NCBI GenBank assembly: GCA_047618505.1
Contig: JBLHLB010000097.1
Span: 1-11,792 of the forward strand
Direction: 5' to 3'
DNA from: JBLHLB01 sp047618505
GTDB taxonomy: Bacteria > Planctomycetota > UBA1135 > GCA-002686595
Length of the DNA stretch: 11,792 nt
The position numbers were made by a program, and so were the translations under genes. A model generated the notes under the pieces. The model was not told where the DNA came from, searched no databases, and worked only from the letters and a program-made list of their open reading frames with translations. Shown here piece by piece: positions 1 to 9,073 of the stretch (position 1 is the stretch's first letter; the number at the start of each line of letters is the position of its first letter).

Positions 1-2489
1 GTGCCGGCGGCCGCGTAGGCGTTCGACGGGTTCTGCGTTGTCGAGGTGTTGCCATCTCCGAAGTCCCAGGCCCAGCTCGTGACTGCGCCGGTGGAGAGGT
101 CGGAGAAGTTGACGCTCAGGGGAGCGCTGCCAGCCAGAACGTCGCCCGCGAATTCGGCCACGGGGGAGCCCGGCGTGACGACGATGAAGCCGACCTTGGT
201 TTCACCGTCGGGGCCACCGGGGCCCGTAGCGGTCAGCGTCACGTCATAGGTCCCGGCTGCCGCATAGGTGTAACTCGGGTTCTGCGCCGTGGAGCTGCCA
301 CCGTCACCGAAGTTCCAAGACCAGCTTGTGACTGTTCCTGTGGACAGGTCGGTAAAGTTGACGCCTAGGGGAGCCATACCGGTCAGGACATCAGCGGAGA
401 ACTCAGCCACCGGCGCATCGGCGACAGTGATGTAGTTCACGCTCGTGACGCTGTCGCTGCCTAGGGATCCGCTCACGGCCAGGCTGACCGTGTAGCTGCC
501 GTTGGCAAGATAGGTGTACGAGGGGTCCTGCAGGGTCGAGGTGCCACCGTCGCCAAAGGTCCAGGCCCAGCTCGTTACCGCTCCGATAGAGGCGTCTGAG
601 AATTGCACCGCGAGGGGGGCGGGGCCACTGGTGACGTCGGACTGGAACGCCGCCATCGGGGCCTGAGCGTTGGTGGCATCGGTGCCCATGGACGAGCCAT
701 TGGAGTCCACGTCGACCACAAGGGTCGTGGCTCCGTGTGTGTCAGCTCCACCCGGTCCCGAGGCGACCAGGGTGATCTGGAAGATGCCCGTCTTCGTGAA
801 GGTGTGGGTGGGATTGCGATCGGCATATGTGGTCGAAAGCGCGCCGTTCCTGAACTTCCAATTCCAGGCATTCACCGCTCCGACGGATAGGTCCTGGAAC
901 GGGGTTGGCCGAGAGAGTATCCCGACCGTGGGGGAGATGAAGAAGGCTGTCGGCGGGCCGACTTGCACAAGCCCCGCTTGGAGCTCAAGGTCGGAGCCAA
1001 GGAGACCCGTGGCAACCAGGGAGACGTCGTATGTGCCGTTCCCGGTGTACAGGTGCGACGGGTTCTGTTGCGTCGAGCTTCCGCCGTCACCGAAGTCCCA
1101 GGTCCAGCTGGTGACACTACCCTGGGAGAGGTCAGTGAAAGAGACGTTCAGGGGCGCTACACCAGCTGTGGAGAGTCCGGTGAAGTCCGAGTGAACCGCG
1201 CTGGCGTTCAAGTCTAGATCGAAGACGAAGACTCCACCTGCGTTATCGCCAACACCTGGTTTGAAGGAACGGGCGCTCGAATAGACGTTGTTGCCGTCGA
1301 TTCGGACTTCGCGACCGAGTTCGTCGGCGTCGCCGGGAGAGCGGGCCTGGAGCTTGGCTGCTTCCACCCAGGTGCCGGCGACCAATTCGAAGACGTAGAC
1401 TGCACCCTGGTCGGTGATGGTGTCATCGACACCCGGTGCGCTACCAACAATGAAGTCGTCGACAATATCGACATCCCAGCCAAGGTTGTCGTTGTCCTGT
1501 GCATCACTTGCTTCGAGGAGTGCTGTTTCAACCCAGTTTGTGCCGTCATAGTTGAAGACCCAAAGGGCACCACCTTGGATGACTAGGCCTCCGTTCGCGT
1601 CGTTTTCCTCGGCTCCAATCACCAGGCAGTTGCCGTCGACGGCGGCACCCGATCCGAAGTGTTGGTCCGCGTGACGAATGGAGGGGATCAGCTTTGCTGT
1701 CTGATCCCAGTTGTCGCCGTCAAACTCAAAGACGTAGGCGGCACCGGCTTCACCGAAGATGCCGTTTGATTCGTGTTGCGAACCGACGACCAGGCGATTG
1801 CCGGAGACCGAGAGGGCAGAGCCGAAGAGGTCGCCTTCCTCTGCATCGGAGGCAACGAGTTCGGAGAAAGGAACGAAGCTCCCGGCGACATCCCTGAATA
1901 CGTATACCGAGCCCTCGTCCCCAAGGGTCGTGCCGACGGCGTCCTTAAATTGTGAGCTGATGAAGAGGAACTCTCCCTCGAGCACCACGGTTTGGCTGAA
2001 GCGATCGCCCACCCCAGGACTTCCCGCGGAGAGGATCTGGGTTTCCACCCAGCTTGTACCGTCATGACGGAAGACGAAGGCCTGGCCTTCATCGCCGGAG
2101 CCGGTGATATCCGATAGGTAAGCGCCTACTACTAGGGTGTCACCCTGCATGTCTAGGTCAGACCCGAACTGGTCACCAATATTGGCAGTGCTGGCCCTGA
2201 AGATCTGGGTCTCGACCCAGGTCGTGCCATTGAAGTCGAGGGCGTATGCAACGCCCTGGTCGGAAGTCATGCCGGGGCCTACGTCGGCTTTTCCAGCGCC
2301 GATCACCATGCGGTCACCATCTATCGCGATGCCGGAGGAAAACTCATCATTGGCCTCAGCGTCACTGGAGCCGAACCGGAGGTCTTCTCCTTGAAGCGTT
2401 TGGGCGTTGGCGGTCGATGAGGCCAAGGCGGCTAGGCCGAGGAGAACGGAGGAGACACGGAGTCCCCGGAAGAGGTTAGGACGAGACAT
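1..2489 (-). CDS. Secreted FG-GAP propeller / PKD-repeat protein (C-terminus beyond window)
   Basis: The frame is open for 829 codons from ATG at 2487-2489 to the left edge, so the 3' end is missing. Residues 1-29 are a Sec signal peptide (Arg-rich start, hydrophobic core, cleavage probably after TANA). Residues about 33-425 form seven repeats of roughly 55 residues, each with a pattern like GD.FG..l...GD.lvvGA followed by G..yvF...g..W.e...L. This is the FG-GAP-like type and should fold as a seven-bladed propeller. PKD domains follow at about 433-510, 513-592, 611-690, 693-771 and 775 onward, with W-x-FGDG cores and YxxxGxYxVxLxA ends. The second PKD is degenerate, with WKFRNG in place of WDFGDG. 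No catalytic domain is visible; a role in surface adhesion or matrix binding is inferred. Such proteins often end in a sorting domain, which would lie outside the window. No Shine-Dalgarno motif precedes the ATG. Confidence 0.9.
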   Translation of the reverse strand, partial: MSRPNLFRGLRVSSVLLGLAALASSTANAQTLQGEDLRFGSSDAEANDEFSSGIAIDGDRMVIGAGKADVGPGMTSDQGVAYALDFNGTTWVETQIFRASTANIGDQFGSDLDMQGDTLVVGAYLSDITGSGDEGQAFVFRHDGTSWVETQILSAGSPGVGDRFSQTVVLEGEFLFISSQFKDAVGTTLGDEGSVYVFRDVAGSFVPFSELVASDAEEGDLFGSALSVSGNRLVVGSQHESNGIFGEAGAAYVFEFDGDNWDQTAKLIPSIRHADQHFGSGAAVDGNCLVIGAEENDANGGLVIQGGALWVFNYDGTNWVETALLEASDAQDNDNLGWDVDIVDDFIVGSAPGVDDTITDQGAVYVFELVAGTWVEAAKLQARSPGDADELGREVRIDGNNVYSSARSFKPGVGDNAGGVFVFDLDLNASAVHSDFTGLSTAGVAPLNVSFTDLSQGSVTSWTWDFGDGGSSTQQNPSHLYTGNGTYDVSLVATGLLGSDLELQAGLVQVGPPTAFFISPTVGILSRPTPFQDLSVGAVNAWNWKFRNGALSTTYADRNPTHTFTKTGIFQITLVASGPGGADTHGATTLVVDVDSNGSSMGTDATNAQAPMAAFQSDVTSGPAPLAVQFSDASIGAVTSWAWTFGDGGTSTLQDPSYTYLANGSYTVSLAVSGSLGSDSVTSVNYITVADAPVAEFSADVLTGMAPLGVNFTDLSTGTVTSWSWNFGDGGSSTAQNPSYTYAAAGTYDVTLTATGPGGPDGETKVGFIVVTPGSPVAEFAGDVLAGSAPLSVNFSDLSTGAVTSWAWDFGDGNTSTTQNPSNAYAAAG

Positions 2490-2881
2490 TTGTGTGCGGT
2501 GCAAAAGGAGAAGGCGCGAAGGCGAGGGGGGGACGATCGCACCTAGGGGGGGGGATTCTGAGCAGCCTTGTCCCGAAAGCTGCCAGTGCTCTGACCCTCT
2601 ATTCGTATCACGAAAACCAAGAGTAGGTGGAAACACCCGCCTTCTCATCCGAGAAAGCGGCCACCAGGGGCTCCAATTGCCTATGCAGGTTACACTTAAT
2701 TCTTACGCAGCCTATTTGAGGCATCCTTAGATGTGGTACTTCTTGGGCACCCCTCAATGATCGGAAGGGCGGAATACAAAGGGGGCCGGGGCCGCTCTCT
2801 CCGACTGCCTCGGTCTAGGAAATGCCATTCCGCGAAGACCGGTTTGCCAAGCAACTGCACTCGTGCACGGGGGAAACCCAC
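2490..2881. other. Intergenic leader upstream of the PKD-repeat gene
   Basis: This stretch lies between the SGNH gene stop (2882) and the PKD-repeat gene start (2489), and probably holds the promoter and 5' leader of the latter on the minus strand. I see no convincing gene. Read on the minus strand it contains a run of nine C (2546-2554) and a run of seven C (2526-2532), 37-65 bases before the start codon. There is a small hairpin with arms at 2640-2646 and 2651-2657 (7 pairs, one of them G-U). No clear -35/-10 pair or T-tailed terminator was recognised. Confidence 0.6.
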
Positions 2882-4069
2882 TCAGTCCCCTGGGACTTCG
2901 AATTGAGCTGCCAACCACTGAATCTCTGCGCGGTGCTCTCTTTGCCAGTTGAGCCGTGCATTCTCTTGTCCGAGGAAGTGCTCGGCCAGGTTCTCCGGCG
3001 TGAGCCTGAGGCCGAGGCGGAGGGTATCTGGGCTCTTTGGCCCGTCGCCGAACATCTCCTCCACCACCTGTCTCCCCAGGGCGGGGCGAAAATGACTGCT
3101 GTCAAAATACCATTCCATGGGAGCGTCATCCGCGCTGGGGATGTCCTCAGCCCGTGGCCCGGTCCATCCAGTGAAGTCCCAATAGTCCACGCTAATAGGC
3201 CGTGGTTGGCTGGCTAGGTTGGCGACTTCACGTCTCATGTGATCGTAGTCTTCCTGCAGCCCAAGACTTCGAATGGCCTGAAGCTGGAGAGCGTGCACCG
3301 GGGGCGTGAAGAGTGTGACCTTGATGCCAGCTGAGGACGCCAGCTCAAGCATCTCCTCAAGCATGCCGAGGCGGTCCGCTCCGAAAGAGAACCCAGCATA
3401 AGTGTTCGGGTCCTTGGCGAAGCTGGTGAGGACGGTCGCAAAGAGATCACGAGTGGACTTGGGATCGCCCACACGCATGCGCATGCCATCCTCGCGCGGA
3501 ACGAATTCCCTGGCCTGACCGGTCAACCAGCGACTTCCAACCAAGAGAGCCAAATGAAGGGATCCGTAGCCCAGGGTGTCCGATAGCCGCGACTCGAGTC
3601 GCTCCCGGTCCGGGTTAAAGGCGCTCTCGGGGAAGTCACGGGATGTCATTCTCTTGCTGCCAAAGGAGATCAATGACAGCTCGATCAAAAGCTCGCGAGG
3701 CGAGTTCCGTTCCAGCACATGGTCGAAGACGAGTCGTGTCTCCCAGAGATTCGTGCCCACAAGCGAGGCGTTGTAGACCTTTCTCGAACCCCACGTGTCC
3801 AAGCTTGGGTCGATGCCGTTCAAAGATCGTGAGGTTCCAAGAATGACGAGATCATAGGTGTGTTGGCCAAGCTGCCGAGCTTTGGCTACCCGTCCAAAGT
3901 GCGCCCGCCAAGGACCGAAGGCATCGGCGCCAGTGCCGATGTTTCCCCGTGGATCAACCACAAGCTGAATGGTTGTGATGGCCACTAGTGCCACCGCAAC
4001 TAAGCCCAGGGAGCGCCGTAGAAAGCGCTTCGCCGTTACCGATTCAGAACTGGTAGTAGATGAATTCAC
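2882..4069 (-). CDS. Membrane-anchored SGNH/AlgX-like protein, partner of the MBOAT acetyltransferase
   Basis: A 395-residue protein with GTG start at 4067-4069. It has a short cytoplasmic N-terminus, one hydrophobic segment at about 17-37, and an extracytoplasmic domain. SGNH/DltD/AlgX-type landmarks are visible: VILGTSRS at 75-82 with Ser80 as likely nucleophile, Asn100 in YNAS as the likely block residue, and YFDSSHF at 321-327 with Asp323 and His326 as the likely catalytic Asp-His pair. In this family the SGNH partner finishes or assists transfer of acetyl groups, delivered across the membrane by an MBOAT protein, to a surface polysaccharide. Its first 26 bases overlap the end of the MBOAT gene in another frame, which suggests translational coupling. 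The polymer modified is unknown, since no polysaccharide synthase is in the window. The family assignment is fairly sure; the acetyltransferase activity is inferred. Confidence 0.8.
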   Translation of the reverse strand: MNSSTTSSESVTAKRFLRRSLGLVAVALVAITTIQLVVDPRGNIGTGADAFGPWRAHFGRVAKARQLGQHTYDLVILGTSRSLNGIDPSLDTWGSRKVYNASLVGTNLWETRLVFDHVLERNSPRELLIELSLISFGSKRMTSRDFPESAFNPDRERLESRLSDTLGYGSLHLALLVGSRWLTGQAREFVPREDGMRMRVGDPKSTRDLFATVLTSFAKDPNTYAGFSFGADRLGMLEEMLELASSAGIKVTLFTPPVHALQLQAIRSLGLQEDYDHMRREVANLASQPRPISVDYWDFTGWTGPRAEDIPSADDAPMEWYFDSSHFRPALGRQVVEEMFGDGPKSPDTLRLGLRLTPENLAEHFLGQENARLNWQREHRAEIQWLAAQFEVPGD

Positions 4070-5525
4070 TGGTTCTCGACATGGCGGCGATGGAGATGAT
4101 CAAGAGGATCCCAACAAGCAGGGCCCAACGAGTCCCGATTGAGAAGCGCAGCTCTCTAGTGACCGTGGTTCGCCCAGGAACGAAGTCCAAGGCCGGTTGG
4201 TAGTCGGACATGATCTCCTGGGTGTTCGGAAGGAGGAAGACTGCGGGGAGCAGCAAGACCAGCCAGAATCCAGCGACAAGGAGAGGGCTTGCCACGGGGC
4301 CGTCACCTCCGGAGCCCGCCATGGCCGTCAGAATGCGGAAGGCGGCCCCGAAGCTCTCCGCGCGGAAGAACACCCATGCAACTACAGTGGCCAGGAAGGT
4401 CAAGCCCACTGCTGCAAGGCGGCGACTGCGACCCCCCCAACGGGAAAGCACACCTAGACGTTGACCGAGGGAAGCCCAGGCGTGATTCAGCACTAGGTAA
4501 ACGCCGTGCAGCGTCCCCCAAAAAACGAAGGTCCAACCGGCACCGTGCCACAGTCCACCGAGCACCATCGTCGCCATCAGATTTACGTAGCGGCGACTTC
4601 GACCCTTGCGGCTGCCTCCAATAGGGATGTAGAGGTAGTCCCTTAGGAAACGGCTCAGGGTTAGGTGCCAACGGCGCCAAAATTCGACGATGCTGGCGGA
4701 CTTGTAGGGCGAGCTGAAATTCAGGGGCAGCACGATCCCAAACATGCGCCCGAGCCCGAGGGCCATGTCGGAGTAGCCGGAGAAATCGAAGTAGAGTTGC
4801 AGGCTGTAGGACAGGGACGCAATCCAGGCATCGATGACAGTCGGCGTCAGTCCTGCCTGGGCGGCCTCAAAAACCGGTGTGGCCTGGGGCGCTAGGCTGT
4901 CGGCGAGAAGGACCTTCTTCGCCAATCCCAGGCTGAAGATCGTAAGCCCCACCACCAAATCAGTGGAGTTCGGCCGTGCACCATCGCCGGAGGAAAACTG
5001 CGGCAACATCTCCGCGTGGTGAACGATGGGTCCCGCGATCAGCTGTGGGAAGAACGTGACGAAGAGCACGTAGTCAATGAAGCTGTACTCGTGGGTCAGG
5101 TTGCGATGGGCGTCTACCAGGTACGCAACTTGCTGGAAGGTGAAGAACGAGATCGCGATGGGCAACACGATCGTCCCCAAGTCCCAGCCCGTACCGAAGG
5201 CTGACCCCAGCGACTCCACGAAGAAGTCGGCGTACTTGTAGAAGCCCAGGAGGCAAAGGTTGAACCCGATACCTGCGATGAGCATCAGCCTGCGCATCTT
5301 TGGCGGTCTCGAACTCCTCAGCAGGATTCCGACCAGGAAATTGACGCCGATGGATACACCCAAGAGCAGGAGGTACTTCGGATTCCACCATCCGAAGTAG
5401 ACCAACGACGCCAAGACCAACCAGGCGATTGCACCGCGCCGCCCTTGCCTGCGCTGTAGCTGCCTATAGAACCCCCACGTTATCGGCAGGAAGAGAAGCA
5501 GGAATGTGTAGGAGCTGAAGAGCAC
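4044..5525 (-). CDS. MBOAT-family O-acyltransferase, AlgI type
   Basis: A 493-residue polytopic membrane protein that matches the AlgI branch of MBOAT enzymes from end to end. The start MLFSSYTFLLLFLPI is typical of the family. Other marks are FFPQLIAGPIVHH (158-170), SLQLYFDFSGYSDMALGLG (241-259), EFWRRWHLTLSRFLRDYLYIPIGGS (281-305) and GGLWHGAGWTFVFWGTLHG (323-341). His327 in LWHGAGW is the expected catalytic His, and His287 in WRRWH lies in the other conserved motif. AlgI-type proteins pass acetyl groups across the inner membrane to a periplasmic partner, here the overlapping downstream SGNH gene. The start is GTG at 5523-5525, with an in-frame TAG a few codons upstream and no other start between. 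The 91-base gap to rtcB holds an imperfect 8-bp hairpin (5544-5576) without a T-tract, so a weak promoter or read-through from rtcB are both possible. Confidence 0.92.
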   Translation of the reverse strand: MLFSSYTFLLLFLPITWGFYRQLQRRQGRRGAIAWLVLASLVYFGWWNPKYLLLLGVSIGVNFLVGILLRSSRPPKMRRLMLIAGIGFNLCLLGFYKYADFFVESLGSAFGTGWDLGTIVLPIAISFFTFQQVAYLVDAHRNLTHEYSFIDYVLFVTFFPQLIAGPIVHHAEMLPQFSSGDGARPNSTDLVVGLTIFSLGLAKKVLLADSLAPQATPVFEAAQAGLTPTVIDAWIASLSYSLQLYFDFSGYSDMALGLGRMFGIVLPLNFSSPYKSASIVEFWRRWHLTLSRFLRDYLYIPIGGSRKGRSRRYVNLMATMVLGGLWHGAGWTFVFWGTLHGVYLVLNHAWASLGQRLGVLSRWGGRSRRLAAVGLTFLATVVAWVFFRAESFGAAFRILTAMAGSGGDGPVASPLLVAGFWLVLLLPAVFLLPNTQEIMSDYQPALDFVPGRTTVTRELRFSIGTRWALLVGILLIISIAAMSRTSEFIYYQF

Positions 5526-5616
5526 TGGAATCGACCCCGGAACGGGCCTGCCCTAGTATGCAATCCTGCAGGGCCCAAGGAACGGAGCTCCTGTCAGTGC
5601 CACAATTGCCCTGGGC

Positions 5617-6867
5617 TCAACCCTTCACGCAGACGACCTGTCGCAGGGTATGGACAACTTCAACGAGGTCGTCCTGGGCGGCCATGACCTTGTCGATGTC
5701 CTTGTAGGCCATGGGCGTCTCGTCGATCACCTGGCGATCCTTGCGGCACTCGACGTGGGCCGTGGCGTCGATGTGTTGGCCGAGGGTGAACTTCTTCTTG
5801 GCGGCGGCACGGGAGAGCACGCGGCCGGCTCCATGGGAGCAGGACTCAAAGCTCAGGCTGTTGCCCTTGCCGCGCACGATGAAGCTCTTCGCGCCCATGG
5901 AACCCGGCACGATGCCCATTTCCCCATGGCCCGCGCGTACCGCGCCCTTGCGGGTGACGAGGCAGTCCGCACCAAAGTGATGCTCGCGCGCCACGTAGTT
6001 GTGGTGGCAATCGACGGCCTCTAGGTTGGCCGCAAAGGCCGGTAGAATTCCCGATGCACTGACCGCTTCGATGATGTGTTCCATCATGACCTGGCGGTTG
6101 AGGCTGGCGAATTTCTGGGCCCACTCGACGGCCTCGATGTAGTCCGTGAAATGCTCGGCCCCTTCCTCGAGGTAGGCCAGGTCACGGTCCGGGAGATTAC
6201 GTTCTTGGCGTTCCATATCCTTGCGAGCGAGCTCGATGTAGATCGAGGCGATGCGGTTACCAACTCCGCGCGAGCCCGAGTGCAGCAGAAACCAGGCACG
6301 ATCCTTCTCATCGAAGCAAACCTCGATGAAGTGATTGCCGCTGCCGAGGGTGCCTAGCTGATTGAGGTGGTTGGACTTGGCGATCTCGGGCTGCTTCTGG
6401 CAGATCGCTTCGAAGCCCTTGGCGAGTTGTCTCTCCCACAGGGCCGCGACACGTCGCGGCACGTCGCCCCAGGACCCCTTGTCTTGGGGCTCTCGCTTGC
6501 GTTCGCCCTTTGACGGGCGCTTGCGACGTCCACTGCGACCATGGGGCACGGCGAGTTCGATCTTCTCCCGCAGACCGCGCAGGTTGTCGGGGAAGTCATT
6601 GACGCTCAAGCTTGTGCGAACCGCGCACATGCCACAGCCGATGTCGACACCAACCGCTGCTGGGACGATGGCACCGACCGTTGCGATGACACTTCCAACG
6701 GTCGAGCCCAAACCCCAGTGCGCGTCGGGCATGACGGCGACATGGCTATGGACGAAGGGCAGTTGCGCCGTGTTGCGCAGTTGTGCGAGGGCGTTATCGG
6801 CCAACTCCACGCCCTTCACCCAGGCCTGGATGGGGACGCCGTCGGTCTCGTAGGTGATCGGTTCCAT
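5617..6867 (-). CDS. rtcB: RtcB family RNA-splicing / tRNA ligase
   Basis: A complete 416-residue RtcB protein, close to the roughly 408 residues of E. coli RtcB. RtcB joins RNA ends carrying a 2',3'-cyclic phosphate or 3'-phosphate to a 5'-OH end, using GTP and Mn2+; it acts in tRNA splicing or RNA repair in the cytoplasm. Metal ligands are seen as GVDIGCGM (Asp75, Cys78), LGSGNHFIEV (His179), LLHSGSRGVGN (His196) and HHNYVARE (His289). The guanylated His is expected at His345 in CSHGAGR. A basic insert, RSGRRKRPSKGERKREPQDK, covers 111-130. Start is ATG at 6865-6867 with no Shine-Dalgarno motif. No archease or RtcA gene is adjacent. The 142 bases up to the next gene hold two 5-bp hairpins (6906-6918 and 6927-6940) without T-tracts. 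Confidence 0.96.
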   Translation of the reverse strand: MEPITYETDGVPIQAWVKGVELADNALAQLRNTAQLPFVHSHVAVMPDAHWGLGSTVGSVIATVGAIVPAAVGVDIGCGMCAVRTSLSVNDFPDNLRGLREKIELAVPHGRSGRRKRPSKGERKREPQDKGSWGDVPRRVAALWERQLAKGFEAICQKQPEIAKSNHLNQLGTLGSGNHFIEVCFDEKDRAWFLLHSGSRGVGNRIASIYIELARKDMERQERNLPDRDLAYLEEGAEHFTDYIEAVEWAQKFASLNRQVMMEHIIEAVSASGILPAFAANLEAVDCHHNYVAREHHFGADCLVTRKGAVRAGHGEMGIVPGSMGAKSFIVRGKGNSLSFESCSHGAGRVLSRAAAKKKFTLGQHIDATAHVECRKDRQVIDETPMAYKDIDKVMAAQDDLVEVVHTLRQVVCVKG

Positions 6868-7009
6868 GGATGGTGCTGGGAGCCGGGATCGCGCAAGGGG
6901 GCTGCGATTTCGGAAATCCGGGCCGGGAGCATAAGTGCTCTGGGCTTCCGCGGGGGCCTAGAGCTTGCCCTTGATGGATCTTCCCGGGTTTCCGGGGGCG
7001 GGAGGTGCG

Positions 7010-9073
7010 TTACTTGTTCTCAAGCTGACGCTTGAGCGAGCTCACTAGGGCGGCGCGTGCCGCCCGCGCCGGGTGTTCTTCTGGCGTAGAATCAAGCAGG
7101 TCCTGGGCATGGCGTAGCGCCGCAGCGGGCCGCCTGAGCCGCTGATAAATGTGCACCAGGGTCGAGCGCTGGGATGAGCGTAATGGGGAACTTTGCGAAG
7201 CCTGGGGCATCCCAGCCGCTACCTCTGTCGACTCCGTCTCCATTTCCGCAATCTGGCCCGGCACCCCATCCGTAGCAGGGGGTCCCAGGGAGAGCTCAAA
7301 GACCTTGGCTGCCCGGTCGAGTTCGCCGTCGCGGAAGGCTGAGCTGGCGACCTGTCCATAGAGCTCAACAGAGACCTCGTTATCAGGCCCGTAGAGCTCC
7401 TGGGCCAGGGCAGCCGCCTCCATCAATCGATTCTCGCCTTCCTCGCGTTCGCCCATGCGGAGCAGGAGCCGCGCAAGTTCGCGCTGCAGATCCAGGGCGA
7501 ACTCATCGCGCTCGCGGTGCAAGGCGAGGCAACCGTAGTAGTGAATCAGCGCGACTTCCCGGTCGCCGTTTTCCCCCAGGCACGCGGCCAACTCGCGCCG
7601 CGTACGTAGGGTCATTGAATCGTCTTCCCCCAGGGCTTCCGCCTGGGCACGGTAGACCTTGCGAAAGAGCGGCGTGGCCACCTCCCAGTGACCCGCGGCA
7701 CGCGCGGCGACGGCCCGTGCCATGTCGCGACCATACCTGGGCGTGATTCTCTCCGGCGTCGCGGGAGGGGCAGCCTGCGGTATGGGGGCCATTCCAGCGG
7801 TCTTCGTCAGTGTGATGGGATCGCTGTCCTGGGCAACGGGCTTCGATTCCGCCTGATCATCCGGTTGGGATTCAGGTTGGGCCTGCGATTCCGGCGCACC
7901 TGGGCGCGGCAGGATGTTCCCGAGATGGGTCAGATTCACATCCTTCTCACGCGACTCAGCGGGGCGCGGAACGAAGGCCAGTTGGTGGGGCGCGAGTCGC
8001 TCTGGGGGCGCCGCAGCCACCGTGCTCAGGCCCTGGGCCCCGTCGTCATTGCCAAGGTTGTGAACCAAGAAGAAGCCCGCGGTGATCAACGCCGCTGCGG
8101 CAACGACTCGGTGCTCGGCGGCAAGGCTCACCAGGGGGGAGCTGGCGTGGATGCCGCGGGCGACCGCATCCTCCATCTCCCGTAGGAATTCCACGGCGTC
8201 GGCCTGGCGCCGCCGGCGGTGGGGGGAGAGAGCTCGCTCGGCCACCTGCACGAGGGCCCGCGGGGCGCGTCGCGCCAGCTGACCTAGGGGGCGGCGTGTA
8301 CTGCCCAGGACCCGCTCCCTCAGGTCTTCGGCCTTTGCACCTTGGATGCTCTCCCCATAGGGAGCCTGGCCCGAAAGCAGGAGGTGCAGCACGGCGCCAA
8401 GGGCATAGACATCGGCGGCCTTACCGACCTGGTATTGCTCGCCGCGCAGGAGTTCGGGGGCCAGGTAGGGGATCGCGGGCAACTCGACGCCATCGATCGT
8501 TGTGAAGTCTGCGGCTAGCGACTGACCCACCACCGCGGTCGGCTGAAGATCGTGTAAGTCCGGGGAACGTAGGTCCCGCGCTAGGCGCCAGTCCGTCAAC
8601 TGCACTTCGCCGAAGCGCCCAACAAAGATGCGCGCCGGGTCGATGCCACGCTGGAGCACGTTGCTTTCGTGGGCGTACGCCACCGTTTCCACTGTGCGCA
8701 TGAAGACCGTCAGTGCTCCGGTGAAACTCCAGCTCTCGCCGCCGGCGACACCCATCCTTCCACGGGCGTGATCAGCGTGAACGGCGCGCGCGATTTCAAG
8801 GAGACTCACTCCGCGCTGGAGGCGCAGGGTGATGGACGGACGGTCATCGATCCCGTTGTTGTAAGAGAGATTAAGGCTCATCAGGCGCGGCACACCGGGG
8901 TGCGCCAGGCCTTCGATCAGACGGGCTTCCTCTGCCAAGTGCGCGTGACAGCGGCGCTCCTTGGCGGCATCCGGATCCAGAGGGAGCACACGTCGAATGT
9001 CTTCTGAGTCGGTCTGACTCAGGAAGGGCGACGGAGCCGTCGCCGTTGTCTGCTGTGCTTTGTTCTTCACCAC
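7010..9073 (-). CDS. Membrane protein kinase-like (probable pseudokinase) with TPR domain
   Basis: A 687-residue protein with GTG start at 9071-9073; an in-frame TAG four codons upstream fixes this as the first start. Residues about 25-300 have a Ser/Thr-kinase fold of the planctomycete type: HPGVPRLMSL (58-67), a catalytic-loop equivalent at 141-153, GEVQLTDWRLAR (155-166), IPYLAPELLRG (201-211), and DVYALGAVLHLLLSGQAPY (221-239). Key residues are changed: HRD reads QRG, the expected catalytic-loop Lys and Asn are Asp145 and Arg148, the DFG/DWG equivalent reads DWR, and neither a glycine-rich loop nor a VAxK lysine is evident. It is therefore probably catalytically dead. One transmembrane segment lies at about 322-340, then a Pro/Gln/Ser-rich linker (about 350-440) and TPR-like helices (about 447-600). 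It probably joins a cytoplasmic pseudokinase to an external TPR scaffold. The substrate or partner is unknown. Confidence 0.88.
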   Translation of the reverse strand: MVKNKAQQTTATAPSPFLSQTDSEDIRRVLPLDPDAAKERRCHAHLAEEARLIEGLAHPGVPRLMSLNLSYNNGIDDRPSITLRLQRGVSLLEIARAVHADHARGRMGVAGGESWSFTGALTVFMRTVETVAYAHESNVLQRGIDPARIFVGRFGEVQLTDWRLARDLRSPDLHDLQPTAVVGQSLAADFTTIDGVELPAIPYLAPELLRGEQYQVGKAADVYALGAVLHLLLSGQAPYGESIQGAKAEDLRERVLGSTRRPLGQLARRAPRALVQVAERALSPHRRRRQADAVEFLREMEDAVARGIHASSPLVSLAAEHRVVAAAALITAGFFLVHNLGNDDGAQGLSTVAAAPPERLAPHQLAFVPRPAESREKDVNLTHLGNILPRPGAPESQAQPESQPDDQAESKPVAQDSDPITLTKTAGMAPIPQAAPPATPERITPRYGRDMARAVAARAAGHWEVATPLFRKVYRAQAEALGEDDSMTLRTRRELAACLGENGDREVALIHYYGCLALHRERDEFALDLQRELARLLLRMGEREEGENRLMEAAALAQELYGPDNEVSVELYGQVASSAFRDGELDRAAKVFELSLGPPATDGVPGQIAEMETESTEVAAGMPQASQSSPLRSSQRSTLVHIYQRLRRPAAALRHAQDLLDSTPEEHPARAARAALVSSLKRQLENK

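Noticed and set aside
575..1194. Open frames of 80-174 codons on both strands within the PKD region
   Set aside because: They are shadows of the continuous minus-strand frame from 2489 to 1, which gives a coherent signal peptide, propeller and PKD array.
2696..2881. A 61-codon minus-strand frame starting GTG directly after the SGNH stop
   Set aside because: Arg/Pro-rich with no domain or signal; the adjacency to the stop codon is probably chance.
5544..5576. Terminator between rtcB and the MBOAT gene
   Set aside because: The stem is interrupted by a bulge, the loop is 16 bases, and no T-tract follows on the minus strand.
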